Origin: Ctena decussata
Taxonomy: Eukaryota > Mollusca > Bivalvia > Lucinida > Lucinidae
DNA: 64,000 bases
NCBI GenBank assembly: GCA_963989385.1
Contig: OZ022502.1
Coordinates: forward strand, 5,610,501-5,674,500
Reading direction: 5' to 3'
The position numbers were made by a program, and so were the translations under genes. Shown here piece by piece: positions 22,854-35,235 of this stretch; position 1 is the first letter of the stretch; each line of letters opens with the position of its first letter. The notes under the pieces are model-generated. The model did no database searches. It was not told the DNA's origin and saw only the letters and a program-made list of their open reading frames with translations.

Positions 22854-22909
22854 AACTACCTGGTCATCATGGCTAAACAAATTTGTTTAGCCAAGATGAC
22901 CAGGTAGTT
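22854..22909. other. 56-bp near-perfect palindrome
   Basis: Two 28-bp arms meeting at AAACAAA/TTTGTTT are complementary with one mismatch and no loop (ACTACCTGGTCATC ... GATGACCAGGTAGT). It lies 56 bp outside the P1 right end and begins another repeat, like the hairpin at 171-204 that starts the first element. Likely cruciform-forming. Confidence 0.85.
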
Positions 22910-23310
22910 TTTGAACTGTGACACATTTCTATATGCCCGTTTTGAAAAAAATGGAGGTATTATGGCATGGCCCTGTCCGTCCGTCCGTAAACATTCTTGT
23001 ATGTGCCATAATTCAGTAAACGTTTGTAATATCTTCATGAAAATTTTGTTGGAATATATATTAGGTTTAGGCAAAGTGTCGCGTACAATAATGGTTGCTC
23101 CCCCTTTCTTAGTTTCCAAGTTATGCTCGTTTGATTATTTTTTCCTGCAGGTCATGTGCACGCCATAACTAGATAACCCTTTGGGATATTTCGATGAAAC
23201 TTCATAGCAATGTGTATGAATGTCCGACGATGTATCATGGCTAGTCATAATAAGTCTAGATTATTGACCACTGGTCCCACCAAGAAGCCTGACCCTAATG
23301 ATTTTCAACC
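22910..23310. repeat. Hairpin-led interspersed repeat
   Basis: Follows the 56-bp palindrome. CCTGTCCGTCCGTCCGT (22974) and CTTCATGAAAATTTTGTTGG, GAAACTTCATAGCAATGTG resemble units of the 145-bp satellite region at 590-1640 and CCGT-rich repeat ends elsewhere in the window. Non-coding. Confidence 0.5.
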
Positions 23311-24073
23311 ATATCAAAGGCAATGACATAGGGAGAACGTCTCTGCTGTTGGTTGCAAAGATATATGAACAGTCTAAAAGATTTAATGCAAAACTTTGCT
23401 ATAATCAAAGTCTAATATTTAATATATCCAATATCACACCTGTCCTATGGGTTCACCCAAGGCAAGGACAAAAACTGGCTGCTTTAGACAGGTGATCCAA
23501 TAATACAGGTTCATTTGCACTGTATTTTGGTTTAAGGGACCCAGAAAAGGTGGTTGCTGAAGACAGGTGATCCCTTCATGGAGGTGACCACTAAGCAGCT
23601 AGGTTTGGCTGCTTAATGGAAAGTCTTTATCATAAGGCTACAGAGACCTGACCAGCCCAGAAAGGTTAGCACAAATCTTAGGCGTAACAGTTACCTTCAG
23701 TTTTTACAATTTTATACTTACCATGATATGAAGTTGGAAGCTTTTCCCTTCCAAAACAATTTAAAAAAAAATCTAGATCCATCTTATCTACATATACATA
23801 CAGATACATCTAGATACCCATTTGGAATTGCTTTGGAAAGAAAAAACCCATCTGCCATCTTATAACAGAACTTTATAAGACTGATTAAGATAATGAGGGT
23901 CATTCGAAATGGAGGAAAACCCTGTTTTTATAACAGAATAAATAAGGTATATTCAGCAAGACTTGCATACCATGATCTCTGATAATGTGGAAGTGCAGTA
24001 GAGGTGTGACATAGCATTCACAAAATTCGTTCATAAAAAATAGATAGTTTTCAGATGGTACTGCTTTGCAATG
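23311..24073. other. No gene recognised
   Basis: Unassigned AT-rich sequence. CAGGTGATCC phrases recur near 23490 and 23566. ORF 23298-23495 has no family. Confidence 0.4.
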
Positions 24074-24074
24074 T

Positions 24075-24271
24075 AATGGATAGATGACTTGCAGTTTTAC
24101 ATCTTTTCAACAGTAATCCAGTCATACCAGGATAATGGGAGGGTGATAATTAAAACCTGTGTGCAATGGAGCCCTGTTTAAAGTGAAAGGTTTCCACCTT
24201 TAGTGAGAATCGAACCTGGAACCGCTAGATCAGCAAGCTAGTGTTTAACCCACTAAGCTACCAGAGCGTCC
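24075..24271 (-). mobile_element. tRNA-derived SINE, family S-b
   Basis: A nearly full minus-strand copy: GGTAGCTTAGTGGGTTAAAC, B box GGTTCGATTCTC, GGGCTCCATTGCACACAGG, CCTCCCATTATCCTGGTATG, then ATCTATCCAT. Length and order match the copy at 8234-8431. Confidence 0.8.
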
Positions 24272-24479
24272 TACTATTTTGCATGTCAGTCGCTTATATG
24301 TGATAAAAGTGACACCACCATAGCTATTTGTCTAGCCCTTGACTAGCAAAAACAAGACATAAATAGGAATTACTTTCCTGGCATCTTCTGCAGTGGCATA
24401 AACTTTTAAGTTTTATGGTTAATCAGTGTTCTGTGACATTGCACTGACAGGTGAGACACCACCTTTTGTGGAATAAATA

Positions 24480-27400
24480 TGTGTTTATACTTAGCATTTT
24501 TTTTATTTGCAGCCCATCGTGTCTTTTTTGTTCAATGTGGATGAAAATATTCTCTGGGAAAGAAGTCCTTTGGAGACATAATCACCGGAACAACATTTAT
24601 AGAACAGTATTTGCTCCCCTTTGAGTAAAAGTTTGTCTTTAATGGTGGACCCCATTTTGACAGGGCTTCCTAGTAAAGGAAAGAAAACAGGGAGTAACAG
24701 CAATTTTCCGCTTTGTAAATTGGCTAGAAATTATGGAAGTGCATCCATTCACCATGAAAATGGCATTTTGTCAGGACTTCATAGTCCAGGAAAGTAATAA
24801 AGGAGCCACAAAAGGTACCCCCTTTGTGAAAAGGCTGAAGAAAAAAACAAGAGGTCCTTGCACTCACATGAAAATGGTATATTGTGCGGGCTTCATAGTT
24901 AAGTTTAAGCAATAATTAAAGGAGTCCCAAAAGACACCTCCTTTGTAAAAGGCTGAAAAACAATAAGGTGCATCCGTTCCCCAAGGAAATGGCTTCCTTC
25001 ATAGTCAAGAAAAGCAATAAAGGTTGGTTAGTTGGTTGTTTTGGGGTTAACGGTTCTTAGTTCAGGAAAGCAATGAAGGAGTCGCAAAAGGTACCATCTT
25101 TGTGAAAAGGCTGAAAAGCATCGCGATGCATCTATTCACCATCAAAATGGCATTTTGCGTGAACGCATGTAAGTGCATCCATTCACTATGGAACGTAACA
25201 AGTTTGTCAAAACATTTTATTTGAGGTGACAAGATTTGAGTGGGTATCCAAACCTTAACTACTGGACATCCAAAAGTCAGCTCGACTGTTGGACTGAAGA
25301 GTCAAGGTGAAAAGATACAATTTCAGGGAGGCAACTTTTCCTTTTTCAATTTAAGCTCCATCCTCAATGGGGATCAACTGTTAAAAAATAGAATTTGTTC
25401 CCTTTGGTGCAAAGTTTTTCTTCAAGAGTAGACCTCAGTTTTGAAGGGCTTTATAGTACAGGGAAGCAATCAGAAAGGCACAAAAGTGGCACTTAGGAAA
25501 TAGCTGAAAAACAAGCCGGTGATCCATCCACCATGAATTTTTAAGTTCATCAACACACACCCTGTTTCAGGTGTGGATTTTGGATCGTGTACGAACTACC
25601 AGTTTTACAGTTAGGTCAAATATGGGAAAATGCAGGATTATAAGATTTGATGGAAAGTTTTGAAAATGTTGGCCAGAAAATTTGTATATGAGTACATGGA
25701 AATGTGTGAGTGCAAGAAGGCAAGGTCGTTCTTTGACCCTTTTTGCCCAGGATTATCATATTTTGACTATTTCAGACATCTCTTAAGGCACTGGGCCTAT
25801 TGTATTCAAAGTTCATACAGAGCATCCAGGGGCTGATGGAACAAAAAATTATAAACGGGTCCAGGTTAAATGATCAACATGGCCGCCATGCCCATTTATG
25901 GTAAAAACTTATAAAAGTCTTCTTGTCCAGAACCAACAGACTGATGGTCTTGAAACTTGATATGTAGCATCGGGTACTCAAGTACTATTCAGATCGTTCA
26001 AATGATAACCTTGGCCTTTTTTACCGCAAGGCCAAATATGGGAAAACTCTAGAACATAAGATTTCATAGAAAGTTTTTAAGCGTTTGGTCCAGGATTGTT
26101 CAAATGATAACCTTGGGTTGACTTTTTGACATTTTTTACAGCAAGGTTAAATTTGTTTTCTGGTGGTGTTGTGTGTAAAAATGCTTGAATATATGAGTTT
26201 ATAAAACTTGTAGAAGATTTTAGAGGAAAATTTAGTAAAGACAGTATATGAGTACATGAACATTTTCAGCAGTAGAGGTCATGGTCATTCTTCAACCTTT
26301 AACTAATGTCTCTCATATTTTGACAGTTTCAAACGATTTGGCTGGTCCAAATGATGCTTCTAGTTTAACCTTTGACCTTTTTACTCAGGTGAAAGATTCA
26401 GGGCCTCATGGCCCTCCTGTTTCGTTATTTTTACATAACAGCTTGCAATGCTTATTCTGAACATTGTTAACAAACCCTTAAAAATCAACTGTTTTGGGTT
26501 TTTGTAAAACAATTGAATAAACGTTGTTTTGCAATAGGGTTTTAACTTGAACATCTCAGCTAGAATGTAGATAACAAGAGTCATGTTTGTTAGTTTGGAG
26601 AGCTCATATATCAGCAGAGACCTTGGTTATATCAAGGAACAAGAGGCGATTGCTGTACTCCATTTAACAACCCGTATGGAATCAGTCAGACACCACATGA
26701 TTGTTTATGATACCACATACATAAAACTCTGTAAATGGAAAGTCAGGTTATCTATTACATAATTCATATCAAGGTTGGGCTTGGGCACAACCTCAGTTAT
26801 TACATGAAAATTTCTTATTTGGATATCAATTTTCATACATTTCATTCTCAGCTACACTTTTGGACAGAAGACTTAAGGTGAAGAGAAACACTTAGAGGGG
26901 AAGCAATTCTGCCAATTTCAATTTTTCCTTCATTTTCAATGGAATCAACTCTGTATGAAAGGAATTTGCTACCCGTGGAGCAAACTCTCTCCTTCAAAAG
27001 TAGATTCGAATTTGGAAGGTTTACAAAAAGGAAATAGGAACTCACAAAAATTGTTCCCTTCTATAAACAATGGCTGATAAATATGGAGATGCAGTGGATC
27101 ACTTTGAAACTGTGATGTAACATCAAAACTTCTTTGAGGGGGCCGATTCCCAGTAGATGTCCATAGGTCGAGTCTCTTGTAGTCAAAATACAGATGGACT
27201 TTTGGACTGAGGACTGGGAATGAAGAGAAACATTTTCAGGGGAACCAACTCTGCCATTTTCATTTTTCCCTTATTTTCATAGTGGATCTACCCGTATGAA
27301 GGAATTTACTTCCCTTTGAGCAAATTCTTTACTTCAAGAGCCCTCATTTTGGAAGGGCTTTGTAATCCAGGGAAGAAACATGAGGTCATAATAATTGTTC

Positions 27401-28300
27401 TCTTGGGTAAAAATGGCTGATAAATATGGAAGGGCATCCATTTATCGTGAAACTTTGTAGCTGAGGTGGCAAATTTCCACTGGGTGGCCATAGGTCAACT
27501 CCTGAACATGTAAAATACAGTAAGACATTGGACTAAAGTACTCTTCACGAACAGACTTTTCTTCTCTAGGAGCAAAGTTTTCTCTTCAAGAGTAGACCCC
27601 AGTTTGGAAGGTCTTAATAGTTCAGGGAAGTAAACAAGAAATCGCATAAATTTATCCCCTTTGTAAAATTGGCTGTTAAAGATGGAGATGAATCTTTTCA
27701 CCATGAAACATTTTAATTAGAGGTGGCAGATTTCCAGTGGTTGTCCATATGTCAACTCCCCGACATCAGGGAATTCAGCTAGACTTTTGTACTGTAGACT
27801 CAAGGTAAAGAAAAACACTTTCAGGGGAAGTAACTTTCCTGGACATCCAAAGTTCAGCTGACTTTTTGACTGAGACTCAAGAGGAGGAGATACACTTTCA
27901 GGGGAAGCAACTCTGCCATGATTTTCATTTTGTCTTCCAATTTCAATGATATTTACTCTTTAAAAAAAGAATTTGCTCCCCTTTCAGCAAAATCTTAGCT
28001 TCTACAACAGACTCCATTATGGACAGTTTACATAGTTCAGGGAAGCAAACAAAAGCTTACAAGAGTTGTTCCCCTTGAAGCAATATCTTTCCTTATAGAG
28101 TAGAGCACATTTTGGAAGGTCTTTGTAGTTCAGGGAAGCATATACGAAGCAAATAAATTGTTTCCCTTCGTAAAAATGGCTGATCAACATGGAGTTGCAT
28201 CCATTCGCCATGTAACTGAGGTTGCAAATTTCCAGTCAGTGTCCATAGTTTGACTCCTGAACATCCAAACGTTGGATACTCTTTTAGATATGTGCAACAC
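24480..28300. repeat. Degenerate complex satellite, units of several hundred bp
   Basis: A set of phrases recurs in fixed order: AAGAGTAGACCCCATTTTGG, AAGGGCTTTGTAGTCCAGGGAAG, TCACAAAAGTTGTTCCC, TTTGTAAAAATGGCTGA, ATGCATCCATTCACCATGAA, GAGGTGGCAAATTTCCAGTG, TGGACTGAAGACTCAAGG, ACTTTCAGGGGAAGCAACTC and GGAATTTGCTCCC. The gene-like GTAGACC anchor appears near 24640, 25425, 26998, 27338, 27588, 28005 and 28095, so units are variable and often partial. A separate pair near 25614 and 26030 (GGTCAAATATGGGAAAA) is about 417 bp apart. Many short minus-strand ORFs here are chance. Non-coding. Confidence 0.65.
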
Positions 28301-28349
28301 GGCCAAATTTGAGTCACATTTTCCTCTTAAATTTAAACAAACAGAAGAC

Positions 28350-29464
28350 ACACACATATGCCTTTTGAACAGGAGAAAAAATATTTATTGAAATTTTCAA
28401 ACTTTGAACTTTTTAGGGTTACCGATAACACGATATGGCAACTTTGTATAATCAGCTCCTTCTCCAGTTTTGTAGCAATTAGTTTGAAACTTTGTAAGAT
28501 GTTAGAGACACAGGTAAAAGGCCCTATTGCATTATCAATAATATAAATTCATTGAAGATTTTATTGCAAGATATGGCTGCAAGATCCTTCCTACAGTTTC
28601 ATCATTGAAAATGGCCGTCATTAGCCAGCTTCAAGTTTCACATAAAAATGTTGTGAAAACAGATTTAGGTCATTTAAGCTGGCAATTAAAATTAGCAACT
28701 TTATTTATTCCATGGCAATTAAAATGACCAACTTTGGATATTATAAACTTGAGAAATAACAAGCAGGTGTCAATTCCTTATTCAGATTTGATGTTTATTT
28801 TCGAAATAGATTTCCCGCGGGAAATTCAATTTTTCCCATGGGCAAGCACTTTTCAGATTTGCTTTATGCGAGTTTATCTTATGATTAGGAAAAAAAAGCA
28901 ACTTTCTTGAAAGGCACAGAACAACTACTACAGAAGTATATATAATTTTAATTCTTAGCCCTCTTAGAAAGATGTCATGAGTTTGACATACCGGTGCGAC
29001 AGTAAAATTCCGGCGCATGTTTATACTAAATTTCATAATCCTAGGTCAAGTACTTCTTGAGATATCGCGGTAACAAGATTTCATTTTAATTATGTTTAAG
29101 TGTAGGTTACTCCAAAAGTACAATTTCGAAGAAGGAAAAAATACGGGTCCGCCCGTTTTTCATGACCTATCCATATATGAAATTTCAAAACTCTAGACCT
29201 AAAGGTTTTCAGGGAATATAGCTGTATCAGATGGCACTGACGAACTGACGGACGGACGAATGGACAAGGCGAAAATCATGCCCCTCCAACTTCTTCAAGG
29301 TTGGGGGCATAAAAACACAGCAAGAAAGCATATCAGCTGGCGGTGGATCTAACTTCAGAGATGCAGAGTAGATCCACAACTATCCAAGACAAGTCTGAAA
29401 CATATCTAACCGAAAAAAAAGAGATTCCCAGCAGATAGAATATTGCTCGGAACTATATAAGCAT
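28350..29464. other. Unassigned, with a repeat end near 29310
   Basis: No exon recognised. The part from 28980 to 29310 ends in GACGGACGGACGAATGGACAAG and GGTTGGGGGCATAAAAA, a form of repeat end seen elsewhere in the window (46970, 34510). Confidence 0.4.
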
Positions 29465-29745
29465 GAAAATTATGGTGGCCATGCAGTTTTGGATTGCATC
29501 CAGCTACCAGAAGAAGATCTACAACCGATCCTTCAAGGAAGTTGAGATTGCTGTAGCTGCAATGAAAAAGGGGAAGACTGCTGTAGTTGATAATATACCA
29601 GCAGAACTTGTTCTATAGGTGGGGGGCCATGATGGACGTTTTGACAAAGATCTGTAATAAGATTTGGAGAACAGGAGAATAGCCTACCCAATGGACTCAG
29701 TCGCGATTATTACACTCCCTAAAAAAGGGCAACCTACAGGGATTT
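29465..29745 (+). pseudogene. LINE reverse transcriptase fragment
   Basis: Plus-strand remnant of the same LINE family as 19203-20980. Readable pieces are HAVLDC, PEEDLQPIL, VEIAVAAMKKGKTAVVDNIP and IITLPKKGQP, separated by frameshifts and stops. They correspond to the segment just N-terminal to, and at the start of, the RT domain. No catalytic motif remains. Confidence 0.8.
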
Positions 29746-29759
29746 GATGCGCATGTACG

Positions 29760-29779
29760 GTCGTTTTCATGAAAACGAC
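29760..29779. other. Perfect 20-bp palindrome
   Basis: GTCGTTTTCATGAAAACGAC reads the same on both strands. It is immediately downstream of the LINE fragment and is a single copy here. Confidence 0.85.
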
Positions 29780-30882
29780 TGACAAATTATAAGGTAAAAA
29801 TGTAAAAATAGTGAAAACAAATGGACACTCTCAACTTTAACCTACACTATCGAAAATACATTAATCTGAATGATTATCTTTATATATTAAAATAACAATG
29901 CATGATAAAGCTGTACTCATATGATGTATCAGCCTTTATTTCTTTTGGAGATGTTGTTCTTTGTATCACAATAGATAGTTCATTGTGTACAAACGCGCAC
30001 TCTAGTTTATTTTCTTATCCTTATTCGCAGGCCATTTAATTTGGACCATGTTAAACAATTTGTCATCGCAAGAATCATGCAATCTAGGAAATAGTATGAT
30101 AATGCAGGATTCGGATTTGAAAAAAAAAATGAGATTTAAACAGGAGCACAGATGCTGGAAGAGTGGAGAAGAAAAGAAATCCAAAAGTTGAACCTCGATC
30201 AGCCTATCCGAAGGCAGGAAATATCAGGCACCGTTCAACTGTATATACTACTACCAAACTAGATATGATTACTTCAATTTGGAGTCGTCATTGAGTCCAA
30301 GGTCCGACCAACGGTGTGCAGTCATAGAGGGTTAGAAAAATTTCAACGGTTGTTCGGTAAACATCCGAGCATGATCTTTATCTTGGAATACGCTGACAAA
30401 CGTAACGACAAAGCGACAAAGGGAAATCCCATATTCCCCTCCAATGAAACACGACACTGGTGACGTACTTAGTAGCTAAAACATGTTCCAGTGATTTTTT
30501 TTCTATATAAGTGTTGCCCATAAAAGGCACCAGTCCCAATTCAAAATATACTGAGGGAAATAAATTTAGCAAGTTTTTACAAATCACCGTATTATTTAAA
30601 CTTGTTTAAAAAGTGGAAAATTGTATTGTTTCCGCTGTGTAAAGCATCAGTTTGGGTACAAGATACCCCCAAAATTAAGGTCGATAGTTTATTTATAGAG
30701 CAGAATCGTGTCGCATTTGAACCCAAGGGCTAAACCCCAAAAAATGCCATTAGTCTTTCATGGAACTCATCTTTGTCAGGCGCTGTTTCATCTTCAAATC
30801 TTACACCAGAGTCAATTGGCGGCGCTGTAGACATTTGTGAACAAGGACACAATACTGTGTGCTATAAGATTGTTACCATGAT
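29780..30882. other. No gene recognised
   Basis: Unassigned AT-rich sequence leading to the left boundary of P2. ORF 30378-30587 on the minus strand has no recognisable family. Confidence 0.4.
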
Positions 30883-30886
30883 AAAC

Positions 30887-32480
30887 AACTAATGATAATT
30901 TAAAAAGGGATTTGATGTTGGGGATGGGGTTTGGGATCTGATTCAGTTAGTTCCTGAAGTGTAGTTACTTTTTAGATTTTACAATTAAGTACTCTTTTCG
31001 GGTCATTTATGGCTATTTTCAGGGGGTAAAAACGCTATAAAAACGGTGTTCTTTTTTAACTAATAAAAACTCCCAGGCAAATTTCCCTGAAACATGACTT
31101 TTCCAAGAGTGTTACATGTACCACTTTTGCCGATTTTTTACCTGCTGTGTGCTCAAATTCTCCATTCATGAGCATAGTGGTACATGTACCACACCTCAAT
31201 CATCTTCATTATCATCAAATAATGTTTGCTACAACGCTGCCGAGTCAGTCATTAGGGATGGAGCGAGGGGTGGTACATGTACCACTTTTTCATAATACTA
31301 AATACTTTCTCATAAATTGCGTCTGTCATCAGAGTGGTACATGTACCACTCCTACAAACAGGTCTGTTTTAATTTTCTACAATTTTGGTCAAAGTGGTAC
31401 ATGTACCACCCCTATAATCAATGGTGCTTGCTACAGCGCATCTAAACAGATAATTGGAAACGAGCAAGAGTGGTACATGTACCACCCCTAAAAACAGCTG
31501 TGTATGTCACAACGATCAGAGCAGGGACACCTAGAGCGGAATAAGAGTCGTTGTGGTCGTTTATTCTGCATAGGCTAAAATCCAAAAATCGCATCTATGA
31601 GCAGAGTGGTACATGTACCACACCTCAAATCAAAGGGATAGTCGAATGGTTTTGGCTACACCTCCTCAATGAACAAGAACATTCGAAATGGAGCAAGAGT
31701 GGTACATGTACCACCCCTACAAACAGAGGTGTTTGTCACAACGATCAGGGCAGGGACACTTAAAACAGAACAAGAGTGGTATATGTACAACCCTTGAAAA
31801 TTTGTTCTTCATGACCATCAAACTCGCAATTATATCTATGAGCAAATCGAAGGATTAGTCGAACTTTGTTGGATCATCATAAATGAAGCTTGGGTGGTAC
31901 ATGTACCACCCTTCATATTTATAAGGTTAATCAAAACTACTTTCCTCTTGCTTGCTAAAACGATCGAAAAAGACTGCATCTAAGCAAGAAACTTGGTTTG
32001 GGACAAGAGTGGTACATGTACATGTACCACTCCTAATCACTTTTCGATTATCATTTTTATTACAACTTTGGTCGAAATGGTACATGTACCACCCCTAAAA
32101 TCAAATGGTTTGCTACAATGCATCTGAACAGACAAAGTCGGAAAATTTGCAAGAGTGGTACATGTACCACCCTCAGATCAAAGGTATCTGCTACAACGCA
32201 TCTGAAAGACACACTCGGAAAATGAGCAATAGTGGTACATGTACCACCCCGTAAACCAAAAGTGTCTGCTACAATGCATCTGAAAGATAAACTCAGAAAT
32301 GTGCAAGAGTGGTACATGTACCACCTCTCAAATCAAAGATTTTGCTACAATGCAACTGAAAGACAAACTGAGAAACAAGCAAGAATGGTTCATGTATCAG
32401 CCCTCAAATCAAAAGTGTCTGCTTCAACGCATCTGAAAGACAAACTCGGAAATAAGCAAATGTGGTACATGTACCACCCC
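30887..32480. repeat. P2 left arm: GTGGTACATGTACCAC array
   Basis: Palindromes recur near 31117, 31179, 31271, 31333, 31394, 31471, 31604, 31700, 31775, 31894, 32009, 32077, 32156, 32232, 32308 and 32461. Spacers contain ATCAAAGGTATCTGCTACAA, GCATCTGAAAGACAAACTCG and GAGCGGAATAAGAGTCGTTG, all inverted relative to the right arm. A 22-bp expanded palindrome sits at 32009-32030. Confidence 0.85.
30914..30974 (+). mobile_element. Retroposon copy R2, severely 5'-truncated
   Basis: Sixty-one bases matching the 3' end of R1 and R3 (GATGTTGGGGATGGGG ... GTAGTTACT) interrupt the P2 terminal repeat. GATTT flanks both sides (30909-30913 and 30975-30979). The uninterrupted sequence is present in the right arm (about 43333-43350), proving insertion. 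Confidence 0.8.
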
Positions 32481-32867
32481 TCAAATCAATCATCACCACC
32501 ATAGATGATGCTTTCTGTGTTATATATTATTGTCCTCTTGAAAACCCACAATATTCGTTCAAAGAATATAGCAAATTTAATTCCATCCCATCTCACATGC
32601 TGGACAGCATAACATCCGAATAACAATCTACTGGACAGCCAGGCAGATTAGTTTATGTAACCCAAGGGGATTCTGACTCCTTTGTACAGGTAAGGGGCCA
32701 GATAAAGGGTAATCATCTGTCATAATGGATATTAAATGGATAAATAAATATTATTCTAGTATGTATTTTTGTGATTAAATCACGTTTATAACGTCGCGAC
32801 GCGCAAATTCGCATCGTATTTAAAAGTTTTTTTTTCACTAAAACAGTAGTATTGGAGGCCGTAATAT
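32481..32867. other. No gene recognised
   Basis: Spacer between the P2 left arm and the shared core. Nothing recognised. Confidence 0.4.
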
Positions 32868-33830
32868 TGATCGTACCACTACTGTTAAGGACATGATATA
32901 TTCATTTTCGCACTGTTAATGGGCAGTCGTTTACATGTCGGTCTCTACATCGGACGGGCATGTAGTGTTTAAAAGATTTTGCATTAAAACAAATTAATAT
33001 TTATCGTAACATAACACAAGGGTGCCGTAAACTGATTAATTCAAACGAAAATGTGAACAAATCCAACCATCACCGGGCATGATACAACCAACACCGACCC
33101 ATTTATCAATAAAAAGTACACGGTATGCTAAGTACCGTAAAATCCTAAATATTGGTAGATATGTCTGAGCAAAAAGTATAGGCCAAGATAAGACGGCTCC
33201 TGAAGGAGCAGTCTGATCATGTCAAACAATGTTTTCATTTAATCTGCAGTTTTAGCCGCATAACTGCATTGGAAAAATTATACTGTTAATATTTAGGGAA
33301 GTTACAGCTATTATTGTTGGTATCTGAATATTTAGGACATTCACAATAAAGTTTGCGAAAGATAAATATACAGATTAAATATATAGAAGCTTTATTTAAC
33401 GTCGCATATTAGAAACAGAAATCATAAGCTCTGTGAAGCTTTTTATTGCGATATACGTCTCCAGTAACAAATTATGCCTACCTGATGACTTAACTTCATC
33501 CATGTAATGGCGAACGAGTGTAGACACAGACCAACCTGAACTGGGTCTGCATTGTTTGCTAAGACCTATTCATCACAACATTTAGAAATTTTACGGTAAT
33601 TTTAGAACCAATGATCATGCATGTATTCAAAAAGTGTGTAATTATAAGGGTGCTATCAAACAATGTAGACCTGGATAGACTGCTCTTGATAAAGGTCTGT
33701 CTACACCGTTTGCCCAGGCATGTCTATCATTCTATGACAAGGCTCCAAGGCACCACTATACATGCTATATGTTTTATGCCAAGGCGGTGAATACAACTAT
33801 TATATGTCAGACTGTCCCTGAACGACAGAA

Positions 33831-34055
33831 GCCCCAGTAGCTTAGTGGGTTAAGCGCTGGTCTGCTAATCTAGCGGTTCTGGGTTCGATACCAGTCGGCG
33901 GAAATATTTCCAACCGTAAACGGAGTTCCATTGCACACAGCCTTTCATCGTCCGAATATAACTGAAATATTGGTGGAAAGGACGTAAAATCTTAGGTGAA
34001 AAAGACGTCGAATCGTAAGTCATCAAGCCATTCCTGGCCGGCTCTGAATCATTTA
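33831..34055 (+). mobile_element. tRNA-derived SINE, family S-b, within the shared core
   Basis: Head GTAGCTTAGTGGGTTAAGCG and B box GGTTCGATACC (from 33882), then TTTCCAACCGTAAACGG, GTTCCATTGCACACAGCC and GGCCGGCTCTGAATCATTTA. It is the partner of the insertion at 17800-18012. Confidence 0.8.
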
Positions 34056-34499
34056 CGGTCATCGAAAGTATGAAAACTTGAAAGAAGACAAGCAGATGAA
34101 ATGTCTTAAGGCATTATGAAAACTGCACATTATATAATAGCATGCGCAGGTTTTGACGATGATGCAGACAATCGAGTGATATCAACATAAACGAACTGGA
34201 AATACATCGAACACACCGCGCGAATAAACGGACATACAATACACTTTTTTGGGCCTAGTTTCAAAATCATACCACCTACATTCAAGCATCGAGTATTTCA
34301 TGTGAAAATAAACGCTTACAAAAACAAACTTTGATTTTTCTTTCGCATTGTCCGTAGGATCACGCAAAATTTGTGATTCTTAATATAATCGGATTTTGCT
34401 AAAGTGACACTTTCGACTTTAAAGGTACGCGGTTTTCCTGAAAATAAAGAAAGGAAGAAATACCAAGGAAAAGAGAAAGAGAACCTACAACAAAGTGAG

Positions 34500-35235
34500 C
34501 TTATAGTATAGGGTTGGTCCGTCGTCCGTCATCCGTCCTTCGTCGTCCGTCGTCCGTTGTCCGTCGTCCGTCCACACATTTAAGCATTAATATCTGCTAA
34601 AGTAGCTAACCAATCTTAATCAAATTTTATGTGTAGCATGGTTTGGGTGGGGGATTGATTGCATATAGTTTTGGAACAGATTGGTTTAAAACTGTGGTTA
34701 CCATGGCAATAAAAATGTCCATAGACTTTTAATGGGAAAAATGTTGTCCGGGCCCTAGCGTCTTCATTTTTGATCGGAACTTCTTCAAACTTGCAGGTAT
34801 CCAGGATAGTTATAACATCTCCGATCAGTTCGAATTTGGGTCAGGTTGGATAATTCTTTTTAGAGTTACTTGCCCTTGAGCGGAAAAATATTTTTCCATA
34901 TACTTATAATGGGGAAAATGTTGTCCGGGCCCTAGCTTCTTCATTTTTGATCGCAACCTTTTTGTAACTTGCAGGTATCCAGGACAGCTAAAACATCTCG
35001 GACCAGTTCGAATTTGGGCCAGGTTGAATCATTCTTTTCAGAGTTACTTGTCCTTGAGCGATAAAATATTTTCCCATAGACTTATAATGGGAAAATGTTG
35101 TCCGGGCCCTAGCTTCTTCATTTTTGATCACAACTTCTTGTAACTTGCAGGTATCCAGGACAGCTAAAAGATCTCGGACCAGTTCGAATTTAGGTTGGAT
35201 CATTTTTTTCAGAGTTACTTGCCTTTGAGCGATAA
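34500..35235. repeat. Satellite-bearing insertion, three 177-bp units
   Basis: The block begins with CCGTCGTCC repeats (34515-34572). GTTGTCCGGGCCCTAGC recurs at about 34744, 34921 and 35098, each followed by CTTCATTTTTGATC, GCAGGTATCCAGGA and GAGTTACTTG. The period is 177 bp. Absent from the P1 core copy, so it inserted after the copies separated. Minus-strand ORF 34988-35281 is satellite. Confidence 0.75.
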
